Part shown: positions 52,847 through 63,989 of the stretch, one piece after another
How the letters are laid out: each line of letters begins with the position of its first letter
How positions within the stretch are numbered: the first letter of the stretch is position 1
NCBI RefSeq assembly: GCF_020740795.1
Contig: NC_067282.1
Span: 174,534,274-174,598,273 of the forward strand
Length of the DNA stretch: 64,000 nt
From: Apus apus
Taxonomy: Eukaryota > Chordata > Aves > Apodiformes > Apodidae
Direction: 5' to 3'
Notes under the pieces: generated by a model
What the model was told of the DNA's origin: nothing
The model's input: only the letters and a program-made list of their open reading frames with translations
Database searches by the model: none
Position numbers and translations under genes: made by a program

Positions 52847-53439
52847 ATCATAGAATCATAGAATCCTAGGGGTTGGAAGGGACCTCAAAAGATCATCTAG
52901 TCCAACCCCCCTGCCAGAGCAGGGTCACCTAGAGCACATCACACAGGAAGGCGTCCAGGCGGGTTTTGAATGTCTCCAGTGAAGGAGACTCCACAACCTC
53001 TCTGGGCAGCCTGTTCCAGTGCTCTGTCACTCTAACAGTAAAAAAAAAATTCCTGATATTCACCTTAAACCTCCTATGCTCCAATTTGCATCCATTACTC
53101 CTTGTCCTATCACTGGTCATCACTGAAAAAAGCTTAACTCCATCTTCTTGACACTCACCCTTTACGTATTTGTAAACATTGATGAGGTTGCCCCTCAGTC
53201 TCCTTTTCTCCAAACTAAAGAGACCCAGCTCCCTCAGCCTTTCCTCATAAGGGAGATGCTCCACTCCCTTAATCATCTTTGTGGCTCTGCGCTGGACTCT
53301 TTCAAGCAGTTCCCTGTCCTTCCTGAACTGAGGGGCCCAGAACTGGACACAATACTCCAGATGCGGCCTCACCAATGCAGAATAGAGGGGGAGGAGAACC
53401 TCTCTTGACCGACTAACCACACCCTTTCTAATGCACCCA
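52847..53439 (-). mobile_element. CR1 LINE 3' fragment, well preserved
   Basis: Antisense to NELL2 in intron 3. The left end has TCATAGAATCATAGAATCCT and GGGGTTGGAAGGGACCTC. It retains an uninterrupted 163-codon stretch of the ORF2 C-terminus on the minus strand (52929-53420): [40 protein letters not shown], and the terminal [20 protein letters not shown] through CDVL. The open frame and near-consensus sequence suggest it is among the youngest copies here. It is 5'-truncated at the ATGCACCCA segment and lacks the catalytic RT box, so cannot be active. Confidence 0.95.
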
Positions 53440-54012
53440 TCTGAAGTGATGCCTAGGGTTTACAATTTTTCTATAAGAATGTATCTGATACTTCCATTGA
53501 GGTATGGTCATGCAACTACTTAAGGCTCAGAGTCTTAAGAAGTTGACATAACCACGCTCCCTAAGTTTCCTCTTCTAATGTCATGTGGTAAATGCTGTCA
53601 CTGGGCTATCAGATAGATGCAGAAGCTCTTTGTGTAAATCTGAAGCTGCAGCACTGCTGAGGCTGGGCTGTTGCTGTCACCACAAAAAGTAGCTCTTGAA
53701 ATTATTTTCTGCAGATATAGTAATCTTTTTCTACTCCATTAGATGCTTTTATTTCTCTTTTCCTAGTAGAGTATCAAATCTGTCTTTCCCTTTTTATAAT
53801 TGTTACATACTCATTTATCTAGTATTTAATATATTAGAATCTTTTAAAACTGATCTTACAGTGAAAGAATCTGAAATGATGCCTGTAACTATTCCTTTCT
53901 AATTTGCTCATATTCTTTCACAGAGATTACCTTTTTCCCCCACTGACTGGAGCAGCTGAAAAATTCAGGAAGTAGTAGTTTTGGGCACAGCTTGGAAGTT
54001 TTAATAGAATTT

Positions 54013-54195
54013 TTCATAGAATTTAATAGAATTACTAGGGTTGTAAGGGACCTTAAAGGTCGTCTAGTTCCAACCCCCCTGCATGCCACCTCCCATTAGA
54101 GCAATTTGCTCAGAGCCCCATCCAACCTGGCCTTGAACACTTCCAAGGATGGGGCATCCACAGCTTCCCTGGGCAACCTGTTCCAGTGTCTCACC
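54013..54195 (-). mobile_element. CR1 LINE, left half of a copy split by another CR1
   Basis: Minus-strand CR1 3' end: TCATAGAATTTAATAGAATT, then the UTR and the ORF2 end, stopping at TTCCAGTGTCTCACCAC. The expected continuation (CCTCA..AGTGAAGAATTTCCTCCT) appears only after another element, at 54528. Confidence 0.88.
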
Positions 54196-54527
54196 ACAGA
54201 ATCACAGAATTGCTGGAGTTGAAAGGGACCTCTAGAGATCATGTAGTCCAGCTCTCCCACTGAAGTAGGATAACCCAGAGCACTTTACACAGGACTGTGT
54301 CTAGGTGGGTTTTGAATATCTCCAGAGATGGAGACTCCACAACCTCCCTGGACTCGGTCACACTCACAATAAAAAAGTGCTTTCTTGTGTTCAAATGGAA
54401 TTTTATGTGTTTTAGTTTGTGCCCATTACCTCTTGTCCTTGTCACTAGGCAACACTGAGAAGACTCTTGGGTGAATCCATACTGACTTCTCCCAATGACG
54501 TTCTTCACTTTCACATGTTTTGTGAAA
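54194..54527 (-). mobile_element. CR1 LINE fragment nested in an older CR1
   Basis: Minus strand, left end ACAGAATCACAGAATTGCTGG then GGGACCTCTAGAGATCATG. It has the ORF2 end (GNGHKLKHIKFHLNTRKHF in 54239-54514). At about 54,465-54,520 it passes to a different CR1 segment resembling the RT region (GTGAATCCATACTGACTTCT), so it seems internally deleted. It lies between two contiguous pieces of another CR1, which makes it the later insertion. Confidence 0.85.
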
Positions 54528-54778
54528 CACCCTCAAAGTGAAGAATTTCCTCCTCACATCTAGCCTAAATCTCCCCTCTTCCAGTTTTAATCCATTACCC
54601 TTTGTCCTGTCACTACATACCTATGTAAAAAGTCCCTCCCCAGCTTTCCTGTGGACCCCCTTAGGCCTTGGAGGGTCAACATGAGGTCTCCCCAGAGCCT
54701 TCTCTCCTAAAGGCTGAACAACCCCGACTCTCTGAGCCTGTCTTCATAAGAGAGATGCTCCAGCCCTCTGATAATTTT
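54528..54778 (-). mobile_element. CR1 LINE, right half of the split copy
   Basis: Continues the copy at 54013-54195: CCTCAAAGTGAAGAATTTCC, then the 'ccattacccttt', 'agtccctccccagctttcct' and 'ctgtcttcataagagagatg' blocks of the ORF2 C-terminal region, stopping near 54,778. No intact frame. Confidence 0.88.
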
Positions 54779-56532
54779 CATTTTCAGGAAAACTCTTGGT
54801 GTCAGGAAAACAAGGATTTATGTAGGGCACATAAATCAAAGGTAGAAGTTACAAATGTTTGTTGAACTTAGGATCACCTCAACCACACAGAGTACCCTGC
54901 CTAAAATGCGTTGTACTTTACAATAACAAGGAAAATATTTTGAATGGTGTTAATGACGTGTTGTCTTAAATCCAAGTGGAAACACTGTTGAACACTGATT
55001 GCTGTGTGCTTGCTCTCAGTCTTCAGTTTAAGCTATATTGTCCTCCTCATTTAACTTCTGAATTTGTCTCAGCTTCTTGATGGAAGAATCAGCAGAGAGA
55101 TGATTTTTATCTGCAGTGGGGTTGTAATATTTGTTAGGTCTCACTATTCTATCACATATTTTCATTTAATTGGCAATAGTGGAGTGATGCAATAAAGCTT
55201 TTTCTTCCTTTCATGGTTAGATGGCTTTATGCAACTAATGTTATATTCTTATCTCTTGAGATACTGAGTATTAGGGCCTTTAAAGGAAGAAATAACTGAA
55301 TTGTAGTTGAGCAATTATTTCCTTCAGTTAATGCTATTTATACCTGAAATGGAGCACTGAAATAAATAGAATATTATGGACAGGTTTCCCTACACTTAAT
55401 TGGGTATCTACTAATTTTTCTTAATTTCTGCCTTTCTTAGCATTTGTTGTAACAGCTGTTGATGTCTCGTGATTATCGGCTGTCTAATGGAGTGTACTGT
55501 ACAGCAGTTTCAGACCTCTTCACTTTAGGAGGAAACTATCTGTGACAATTTCTCTCTTACAGATGTAGCCATACCAGGAGATAAGTTGCCAGTGGTGAAC
55601 TTCTGATGTATGGATTTTGTTCTATCATTTGACTATTGTATTAAAATAGAGTGAAACTATGTGCCTTGCTCTTGGTGTGTATGTGCCTGTATTTCTGGAC
55701 TGCAGTGTGAAGTCTCCTCCCTGACACCACAAAATCTGCTGCAAACACATTATGCTGAGAAAAACTTCTAATATTTCCCAGTTAAGCCAATACTGTAGAT
55801 TTATGTGGGTTTTGTTTGAGGGTTGCTCCCCGCTTCCCCAACAAGAAGTTACAGTAGATGTTAGGTAAGAATTACATTAGATTAATTTTCAAATGTTAAA
55901 GCTGTATGTGGATGTTCTCTGTCCCTAAAAAAGTTGTAGTTTATTTCTGCATTTCAAACAACTCTGTGCTGTAAGAGTGGAGGGTTTTGGTTTTTTTTTT
56001 GGTAGTAATTCTTAGTTGGTGTTTCTTACTAGTCTGACAATAATTATTAAACCTCTTACAGTTAATTATACCAATCAGTTGCTTTTGAATTGACTGCTTC
56101 TAGCAATTTAAAACTTCTCTGGTGCCATTCTTCTTCTCTTTTGATGCAGTTTGCATGTTTCTTCAAAGGTGTCAAAAAAAGGTATTTTCTTCCATTCATT
56201 CATTGCTTTTCTAGTGCGTGAGAAGTTTCTGTGGGACAAAGATTTCTCTGTGTAGCTACTGACAGTTTGACTGGGCTCTTGCCTCTACCCCAGAAGAGAA
56301 AGGTTCCTTGTTTCTGTTGATTTGGGAGATTAACTTCTATCCCTGGATGTGTGAATGGAGGGAAATATTTGTAAAGGAGCAGTTTTGTATTATACTCTAA
56401 TTTAATGTCCTTATAACATTGGGAATGACCTGTTTCTTTACATGTTGGTTGTAAGGGAAGCTGTTGAATTGACTGATGCCTTGTCACTATTGCCTGTTTT
56501 TGTTTGGTTTGGTTTAGTTTATGCTTTGTGAG

Positions 56533-56586
56533 TAAAAAAAAAAAAAAAAAATTGAGAGGGAAAGAAAAAAAAATAAAAAATAAAGA
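56533..56586. repeat. A-rich low-complexity tract
   Basis: About 18 consecutive A followed by A-rich sequence. The minus ORF across it (56200-56610) is not recognisable as a gene. Confidence 0.85.
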
Positions 56587-57371
56587 ATTGCTAATAGGAT
56601 GTAAATTCACCTAAAAAACACCTTCCTGTAACTTTTGTTAAATCAAGTGCAGTCAGCCTGACTGCTGATGTAAATTGTCACAGTGCCAGCTAATCCAGGG
56701 TGATCCAGGGCAGAACTTATTACAAAATGCTTTTATGGGCCTGGATTCTGTAGTTTGAATTGAGACTGATGACAGACCTACTTGAATAAGAGACAAAAGA
56801 TTCGTCCCTCCCTGGGACACTGAAAACCACCCCTGAAATACTTGAAGTGTGAGTTTGGCAGATACTGTTGTTTTTCTCCTGTTGTTTGAAAGGATTCTAT
56901 TAACAAATAGATAATGAAGAAATCTGTGTTCTGTCAGGGTAGAAAATTGAGAGTTAAGTCAAAACTGGCTTTTGCTTTTACTAATATATATATCAGAAGG
57001 TTTGTATTGTATTTGTAGTATGGTATGGTATTTGTAGTTCTATTGCTCTCTGTGGAGAAACTTTGTCAAGAAAGAGTGAGAGGGATGGTTTATGCCATCT
57101 GTTTTTATAGTGTTTGATCTAAGAAGGTTTCTTGATTTTCAGCAGAAAAGGAATCTTCAAATAGATAAGATTGATAGTAACGGGCCTGTGTAATAGTGAG
57201 AACAGAATGGGAATATGTTGATAAACGGGGTTTGTGAGAGAGATGGGAGGCATGAGAGCAATTGCTCAAAGGCAAGAATTGCATTTCAAAAAGTATTTCT
57301 TGTTTGGGAATTTGATTTCATATTCATGGCTCAAACAGGGACAGCATGGACAAAGTGCTGTAATACGAGGT

Positions 57372-57950
57372 GTATTTGGCTTGCGTGGCAAGGTTTTGGT
57401 AGTGGGGGGGGCTACTGGGGTAGCTTCTGTGAGAAGCTGCCAGAAGTTTCCCCCATGTTTCACAGAGCCAATGCAAGCTGGCTCCAAGACCCACTTCCGG
57501 CCAAGGTGGAGCCCATCAGTGAAACTAGTAGCACCTCTGGGATATCATAATTAAGAAGGGTGAAAAAACCCCCTGTGCAACATCAACTGCAGCTGGAGAG
57601 AGGAGTGTGAATACATGAGAGAAGCAGCTCTGCAGACACCTAGGGCAGAGAAGAAAAAGGGGGAGGAGCTGCTCCGGGTGTCAGAGCAGAGATTCCCCTG
57701 CAGCCCATGGAGAAGGCCATTGTGAAGCAGGCTGTCCCTTGCAGCCCACGGAGGTCCACGATGGAGCAGATATCAAATATCCATGTACAGCCCCTGAAAG
57801 ACCTCACACCTGAAGGAGATCGGAAGCCTGTGCTGAAGCAGGCTCCTGATGGGACCCATGGAGAGAGCAGCCTACACTGGAGCAGGTGTGCTGGCAGGAC
57901 TTGTGAGCCCAAGGGGGACCCATGTTGAAGAAGTTCCTTCCTGAACAACA
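57372..57950 (+). mobile_element. Avian ERVL-type LTR, diverged and truncated
   Basis: From GCGTGGCAAGGTTTTGG, through CTTCTGTGAGAAGCTGCCAG, AGAGCCAATGCAAGCTGGCT and CTCTGCAGACACC, to the reiterated 'cagcccatgga', 'ggagcaggt' and 'gcaggacttgtga' blocks, this follows the order of an abundant avian ERVL LTR consensus that I know from memory. The reiterated blocks with GGAGCAG cores and CCCATGG pairs are characteristic. The right end (about 57,930-57,950) stops well short of the consensus 3' end, and the left end is uncertain. I see no gag-pol remnants beside it, so it is either a solo LTR fragment or an isolated piece. It is in sense orientation to NELL2. ORFs within it are not meaningful. Confidence 0.65.
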
Positions 57951-58026
57951 CTGAAGTCAGATGAGGAGCTGGAAGATGTTGATAAAAACAAGATCATATT
58001 GACATATTTTTCTCCCACATGCTTTA

Positions 58027-58578
58027 TTAGTTTAAGGTACATGGCGTCTCCCTGCCCTTCCAGTCACCTATTGCCTGGCTGTTCTTTCCTAGGAATATCC
58101 CATTGTGTAGGGTGTTCCTCACTGCATGTCCCAGCATGGGCCTCCATTTCCTGTGAGCATCAGGAATGCTGTCCTCCATTTGTATCCAGTAAGATGAGCA
58201 GTTGCCATGCTGCAACAAAGCTGAAATGGTTGACCTTTTTCTTGGTAGAAGAAAATAAACAGCAGAAGAGATGTAAATGCTAGAATGATCAGTATCTTGC
58301 TGGCTGAGGTACTTCAAAGGCATTTTCCTCGCATTGTTAATCTCTGCCAGATTTGGAACTTGGACTTGGTTCTTTTCCATCTCAGACAAATGTCCTGAGT
58401 GTCCTGAGGAGTGTAATTCTGCCCAGGCTGGACTGCTGGCCTGCTCTTGTCCATTCTGCATAATTGTTAGCTTCTTCCTTGGCATGCTTCTGTCTCCTGC
58501 AATTAGCACCCTTGCAGATGATGCTAAGACGTAGTTTCTGGGATAGTGTTGGCCAGGTCTGTTCCTAACAGACAGCAT
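58027..58578 (-). CDS. Unassigned 183-codon ORF in NELL2 intron 3
   Basis: I do not recognise this product. Outside the CpG island it is the longest ORF in the window. It starts MLSVRNRPGQHYPRNYVL, has a basic, hydrophilic composition, and shows no signal peptide, membrane segment or known motif in its own frame. Its stop overlaps AATAAA (TAA TAAAG at about 58,024), followed on the minus strand by an A-rich segment, which could mark the 3' end of a retrocopy, but no long A tail is present. It lies right of the ERVL-type LTR. It may be chance, or a decayed retrocopy or ERV segment. A second minus-strand frame nearby contains a hydrophobic stretch (KILIILAFTSLLLFIFFY), also unassigned. Confidence 0.15.
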   Translation of the reverse strand: MLSVRNRPGQHYPRNYVLASSARVLIAGDRSMPRKKLTIMQNGQEQASSPAWAELHSSGHSGHLSEMEKNQVQVPNLAEINNARKMPLKYLSQQDTDHSSIYISSAVYFLLPRKRSTISALLQHGNCSSYWIQMEDSIPDAHRKWRPMLGHAVRNTLHNGIFLGKNSQAIGDWKGRETPCTLN

Positions 58579-61500
58579 GGAAAAAACCCACCCATTTCAG
58601 GGGAACAGTGGGAGAAAGTGCTCATATGATGGTAAGCAGTAGTGAAACATCACTGTTAGTATTCATCTGCAGGGGCAGGAAGTGGGGTAGCTGGCTTTGT
58701 TTATTAGTGTAGACACAGGACTTGAGATCAACTTACTGTATTTAGGTTGCTCTTGTACCTGATTTTTTCATTGATAAATTCTATGTAATGGGAGAGCCTC
58801 ATCAGGTCAAACTGAGAGACTGGTTTTACTGTCCTGTTGTTTGTGCACTCTTTTTCAATGTGGAAAATACCATCTTCTGATTTTGACCTCTCTTCACTTG
58901 GGAACTCTGCTTTCAAAGAGGTAATAACTGCAGCATTAAAGAGTATTTAGGAAAGTCTTTCAGAGAGTCTTAAATTTGCTCCGTCTGTCATTCTCTCACT
59001 CATTTTAACAAACAATTAATCCTCGAATCCACAAGGTTTGCTGTGAGAATATTTTGTTTCTATCAAAAGATTTGGTTTCAATGAAAGGATCAGCATTTTT
59101 GAACATAAATTCTTGTCTGGCTCTAAAACTATATTCAGTAAAAGAAAGGGACAGAAACTGAATTGCTGTCTTTTCTGCTCACTGTGCACTTGCACTAAGT
59201 GCTACCAACTTACCCAGAAAAGTAAAGACCATTTTTTTATTTATCACTGCCTGGCAAAGCTGCCAGTCCTCTTTTGCCTAGATAGAGCTCTAGGTAGTCA
59301 GGGAAAAGGACAAACCAGTAAGGCCAAGCAGTAATGTAAATGAGAGGTGGGAACTAGGTATTTCCAGGTATAGTTCAGTTGTCATTTAGCATTTAGAATC
59401 CATCTGCTGATATTTTTATGCCATATTGTTCTAGGGGATGCACCAAGTAGTAAAAATTCTTAGTTGATGTTTCAGAACAATTTAGGTGTTACTTCCAAAT
59501 AAAAAAATAAGGCTCACACTCCTGACTGCCAAGTCATCATACCATGGAAAACAGCAGATAACACATAGCTGAATGTGGTGGCTGTGTTGCAGGAATTACT
59601 TTTACATCTTCATAGTCTACACCCAGCAGAATTACTTACTGCTGTTGTACTCATATTTTGCAATGAATAGGGTCTACTGAATAGGGTCTCTGGTTTGTGT
59701 TTTTGTTCATGGTTTTGGGTTTTTTTGTGTGTTTTGTTTTATGTAATTATACCTAATGAAAAAGCCAGAACTTTTGTATCAAAAAATCTTCAGCTCTAAG
59801 TAATGGAGATAAGGACTTTTTCTTCTTCTTCTTTCTTAAGTATATACTCCTTTTAAATTTTGTTTTCCTTTTCTTCTTAATGTAGATCAGAGCCACAAAG
59901 AACTCTTTTAGTACACTACCTGTAAATATGAGTAGCAAAAGTTAAAAAAAACCAAAACACACCACCTTGTAATAAATTCATAAGCAGCAAACATGATATC
60001 TTGCCTTTAGCTTCTAGGATATTTGTCTACATGCTATAAATGAAGTTGAAATTATTAGTTGCCTGGAGTAAGAATGGGCAGCTCCAGTGTGCGTTTGCTG
60101 CTTGAGCAAGGATGCCAAGTGAGCGATTGAGCCATCACAGACAGTGCTACCAACACTGGCTGTTAGCTGGAGGGGCCACACCTCACTCTTCCCAAAGACT
60201 GCTACCCCATACACCGGGACCACCTGGGGTTTCACCTCCTAAATCTCCAGTGTTTTGCTGTACGTCCTGACTTCTGCTTCCACAGTCTGCCCCAGCTGGT
60301 CTCTCACAGCCTGAAGAGCAGGTCCTGTGCAGGCTCGGGCAGACCATGAGCCCTTTGCCAGGATGGGCTGCAGTAAACCTCCACAGCTGAGCAGATCTGC
60401 TGACACTCAGCTCTTATCCAGCAGTTTGGAGAACTGGGCAGCAGAGATAACATCCCTGGTTTTTGTGTCAAATTCCTCTGGGGCATTTAAAACAAATTTC
60501 TTCCTCTTAGGAAGATAGGCTCAGCCTAAGTATGTAAGGCATGGCTGACTGGTTTCCAAGCAGAAGGGCTGATCTTATGGTGGCCTTGGCTGTTGCCTTT
60601 GTAGTGATTGTGCATGCATGCACACACAGACTGAACTGTAGAGATGTAACAACCATTTTTCGGGTTGACATTTTCTTCACCATGTGTTAAACATAGTAAA
60701 CCTAAGCATGTAGCATCTCTCAACTAAGTTAAATCCATTTGACCCAAAACACGTGTGGGTATTGGGTGGTTAAAATGGAGCAAGCTGGTATTGTTTGAAC
60801 AGCAACAGAGCTCATGGGTGTTAGTAAAGAAGGAAGCAGGTTCTGCTGTTGCACCGTGTTTCTTATTGCAGGTATTTTTTTTACTTCAAGAGCCAGTTGC
60901 CTTTTGCAGCATAGAAGAGTGCCTTGGAACTGTTGGGAGAAGAAGTAAGGACGTTAGTAGTGGCAATTCTTGAGCTGGTGGTCTCCTTGAGGTGGTTGGG
61001 CTGGTGTGGACAAGAAACCACCAATTCAGCTGATGAGGTTCCCCTGAAACTTTTTAGTAATGAGATCCTTGGTTAGAAGAAGACTTCAGTATGATGCAAT
61101 TATTGTTTCTTTTGGGATTAAGTCCTTTAAGAACCAAGATCACCCTCTTTTCTCTCTCGAAAGATTAGCGATCCTTAGTGTACAGAGAAGTGTACAGTGT
61201 TTTTGTCACCATAAATGACTTTTTAAGATCCGGGTGCATTTGTTAATGCTTAGCTTACTTTCTCAAAGACTCTTTCAAACCTTTGGAAAAGACATACCCA
61301 AGAGTTACAGCCTCACAGGTGGTGTGAGAAGCATCTGTGAGCAGACTTTGTGTTTCCACCCATATCGGTCTCTCACTTCTGAGGCTTATCCCATCTTCAG
61401 AAGGTCATGAGACTGAGCCAGAGCTGTTAAAAGCCCAAGCTGTTACACAAATCTAGGCAAGTGCAGTAGCAAGCACAGTATTTTATAAAAAAATAAATGA

Positions 61501-63153
61501 AAGTGATTAACTTTCACTTCCCTGTGTTTCAGTGTCATGTCGTTAGTTTAAGCTGCAGGGAATATCTTTCCAGCTGACATTCCACTTGCTTTTCTAATTG
61601 CATTTATCTGCTGCCTCTACAGATTCTTAGTAAACCATAGATTGTTCTCCTAATAATTCTCCTAATGGCAATTATTTTCTTTTTCATTTTGATGCTTGTT
61701 TTCTCTAACAATCATCAAGCCTTTCCAAGGTAGATGTATTTGTTAGTTTACCAGTTGGAAAAGCAAAAGATTGCCTATGGATCTCAAAGCAGTGCATTAA
61801 TCACAGTTAAAATTAAGCCCCAAGTGTCCATATTTTTTGCAGAGCTTTGTGTAGGAAGTTTTCATTGCTTATTGCAGCATCATTGCATGTCAGTGTCCTC
61901 TCTCAGCAGCTCTTAATTCCTGCAATTTTTACACTGATGTCTTTTTTTATTGGGAAATCCATGTTTCTTTTTCAGAGATTTCTTTGTCTCACCTATATAA
62001 GAGGTAACATGAATGTTCATTTTATACCCTCTGAACTGACTGTATGTGTACTGGTGTAGTTTGTTCCCTGCCTGCACCTTTGTGTGTTGATATCAGTTCT
62101 GCCACTGACTTTGAAGAGAGTGGGAGATAGCTGTTGGCTGTACCAGAAGATAATGTTTCCATCCCTTTCTTTTTCCAGATTGTTTCTGCAGCTGGGTGGA
62201 GACACTTAAAAGTTGCTGGAGTCCAGTTCTGTAATATTCCCTTCTCTGTTAGGTTGAGATTGACCTTATTCTTATCCTTGAAGCTTGAGTTATGAAGGAG
62301 ATTATTAAGTTGACTGATGTTCTGCCACCATTGCCCATTTTTTTCCCAGCCAGACCTTCAATTAGTTTTCACTTCTTGCTAATGCAAAAATTATTTTTGG
62401 GCCATGAGGAGGTAAATGATTTTAAATTATAAAATTTATTGCTGATTCTGGTTTGTTAATACTGGGGAGCAGGAAGAAATCACCCTCTGCCAGTTTTGCA
62501 AAAGGATAGTTGTGTTTATGCTGTTGCTAGGCATGTTCCACTGTGAAACACCATGAAGGATAGAGAGGTGTGCAGTGAGCCTCACCTTCTCCTATGGATA
62601 ATGACTGCACAAGACGGTTTTGATTTGGTCTCATCTTCACTCTTGAAAACTGCAATAATTGTCTTGTCTGTTCTTTAATATAGATAGCCTGTTAGGGTAA
62701 ACAGAATCACCCTAAAACACGTGTGCACTCAGATTACAAACCACTGTCACGCCTGATTGCCAACGTAGCAGCAGAAATAGACAAGAACGAATTGTCCATT
62801 CTCCCAGTTGTGCATCTCACCACATCATATGTTATTTTCCTTGTGCTTAAGCTATCGGTTGCATACGATTATTAGAGATTCTCCATTTTTCTTTCCTGTT
62901 TTAAAAGCATTTAGGGAGGACTTTAAAATGAGAAACTTAGTACTTGGAGGTCAAATAAATGGTTTGTCAGCCTTCTTCCCAGAAGAGGCCCAATATGCAA
63001 GAAACAGGCCTGTCTGACCGAGTATGAAGTTTGGATATGAGGTGCTTTTTAAGTTAATCAGCTGGAATTTCACCAGCAAAGCTTGTGTTTGCAATCTGCA
63101 GATCTGGTGCATGTGCACTCGTCTCGATACGGCCGCAATGCTGGATTTTTATA

Positions 63154-63235
63154 TTGTATATACATATATATATATATACATATGCATACTTGTGTCTATA
63201 TATATATGTACACATACACCACAAATACACATAAT
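63154..63235. repeat. (TA)/(CA) compound dinucleotide repeat
   Basis: Interrupted TATA, CATA and CACA units over about 80 bp. The + ORFs reading YIYIYI are by-products. Confidence 0.9.
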
Positions 63236-63815
63236 GATCTTAACAAAGCAAATATATGCATGTACGTAAATTATTCTGAAGAGTTAGCACTTCTTGATTT
63301 TGTATTTATTTGGAGAATTTTCATTACAAAAAATGACAGGAGATGTTAACAGTACGTCTGAAAGCAAACAAAGCAGTGTGAAGTCTCAGTTCTTGCTTAC
63401 TTCCCTGGTTGGTGATGGCTAATGATGTCCCTATGGCAAAACTTGTGTTGTCCTTTGAGCATTCATGCCTTCAGAGTATCCTTATTGTGCTTTCAGGATA
63501 TGAGGCATTTATTCATAGTAGAGCAATTATATTTTCAGTCAGATCATATTATGGAAAACAGTGTTGCTAGAGGAGAAAAATATTTGGCTTGGAATCTTGT
63601 GTACTTGCATGAAAGCTGGAACCTGCTATTATGTGTTACTGAGAAGAACGACGCAGTACCAATCTGGGAAGTGTCTACTTTCAGCTTTGTGTCTCCTTGC
63701 TTGTCTTTCCCCCTCTTTTAAAGAGGTCCTGTGTGATAATGAGAAGTTGTGTTATGTAAAATGTTGCTGTGGTGATAAGAATGGTTTATGACGTGATGAT
63801 GCACTTATGGTACAG

Positions 63816-63989
63816 GTACCTGGAGCTGGAAAGCAGCGGTCATCGAAATGAAATCAGGTTGCATTATCGTTCTGGCAGCCATCACTCCCACGCAGAAGTA
63901 TTCCCATACATCTTGGCAGATGATAAATGGCACAGGCTTTCCTTAGCAATAAGTGCCTCTCACTTGATTTTGCATGTGGACTGCAATAA
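63816..63989 (+). CDS. NELL2: NELL2 coding exon 4: middle of LamG/TSPN domain
   Basis: 174 nt, entered in phase 2 and left in phase 2. It completes Arg112 and encodes through Asn169 plus two bases of Lys170: RYLELESSGHRNEIRLHYRS, GSHHSHAEVFPYILADDKWH, then RLSLAISASHLILHVDCNK. The strings ADDKWH and SLAISASHLILH are NELL2-specific (NELL1 has ADGQWHKVALSVSASHLLLH). Cys168 is the first cysteine of the mature protein seen so far. Acceptor TACAG|GTACC at 63815/63816; donor AATAA|GTAAGT at 63989/63990, so Lys170 is split across the intron. The next exon is outside the window. Confidence 0.96.

Larger units (their letters stand above)
50971..63815 (+). other. NELL2: NELL2 intron 3 (about 12.8 kb)
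   Basis: GT at 50971-50972 and AG at 63814-63815. It contains CR1 copies at 52205-52243, 52847-53439 and 54013-54778 (nested), an ERVL-like LTR at about 57372-57950, simple repeats, and an unassigned minus ORF at 58027-58578. The remaining sequence, including about 54,779-56,530 and 58,600-63,150, is AT-rich with no recognisable exon or RNA gene. Confidence 0.88.

Noticed and set aside
56200..56610. 136-codon minus ORF in intron 3
   Set aside because: Crosses an A-rich tract (poly-Phe/Lys-like start) and shows no family signature.
25912..63989. Assignment to the paralogue NELL1
   Set aside because: All four exons match NELL2-specific strings (VDPSLQIDVL, RQVPGLHNG, FTILVTLKQ, SLAISASHLILH) rather than the NELL1 equivalents.
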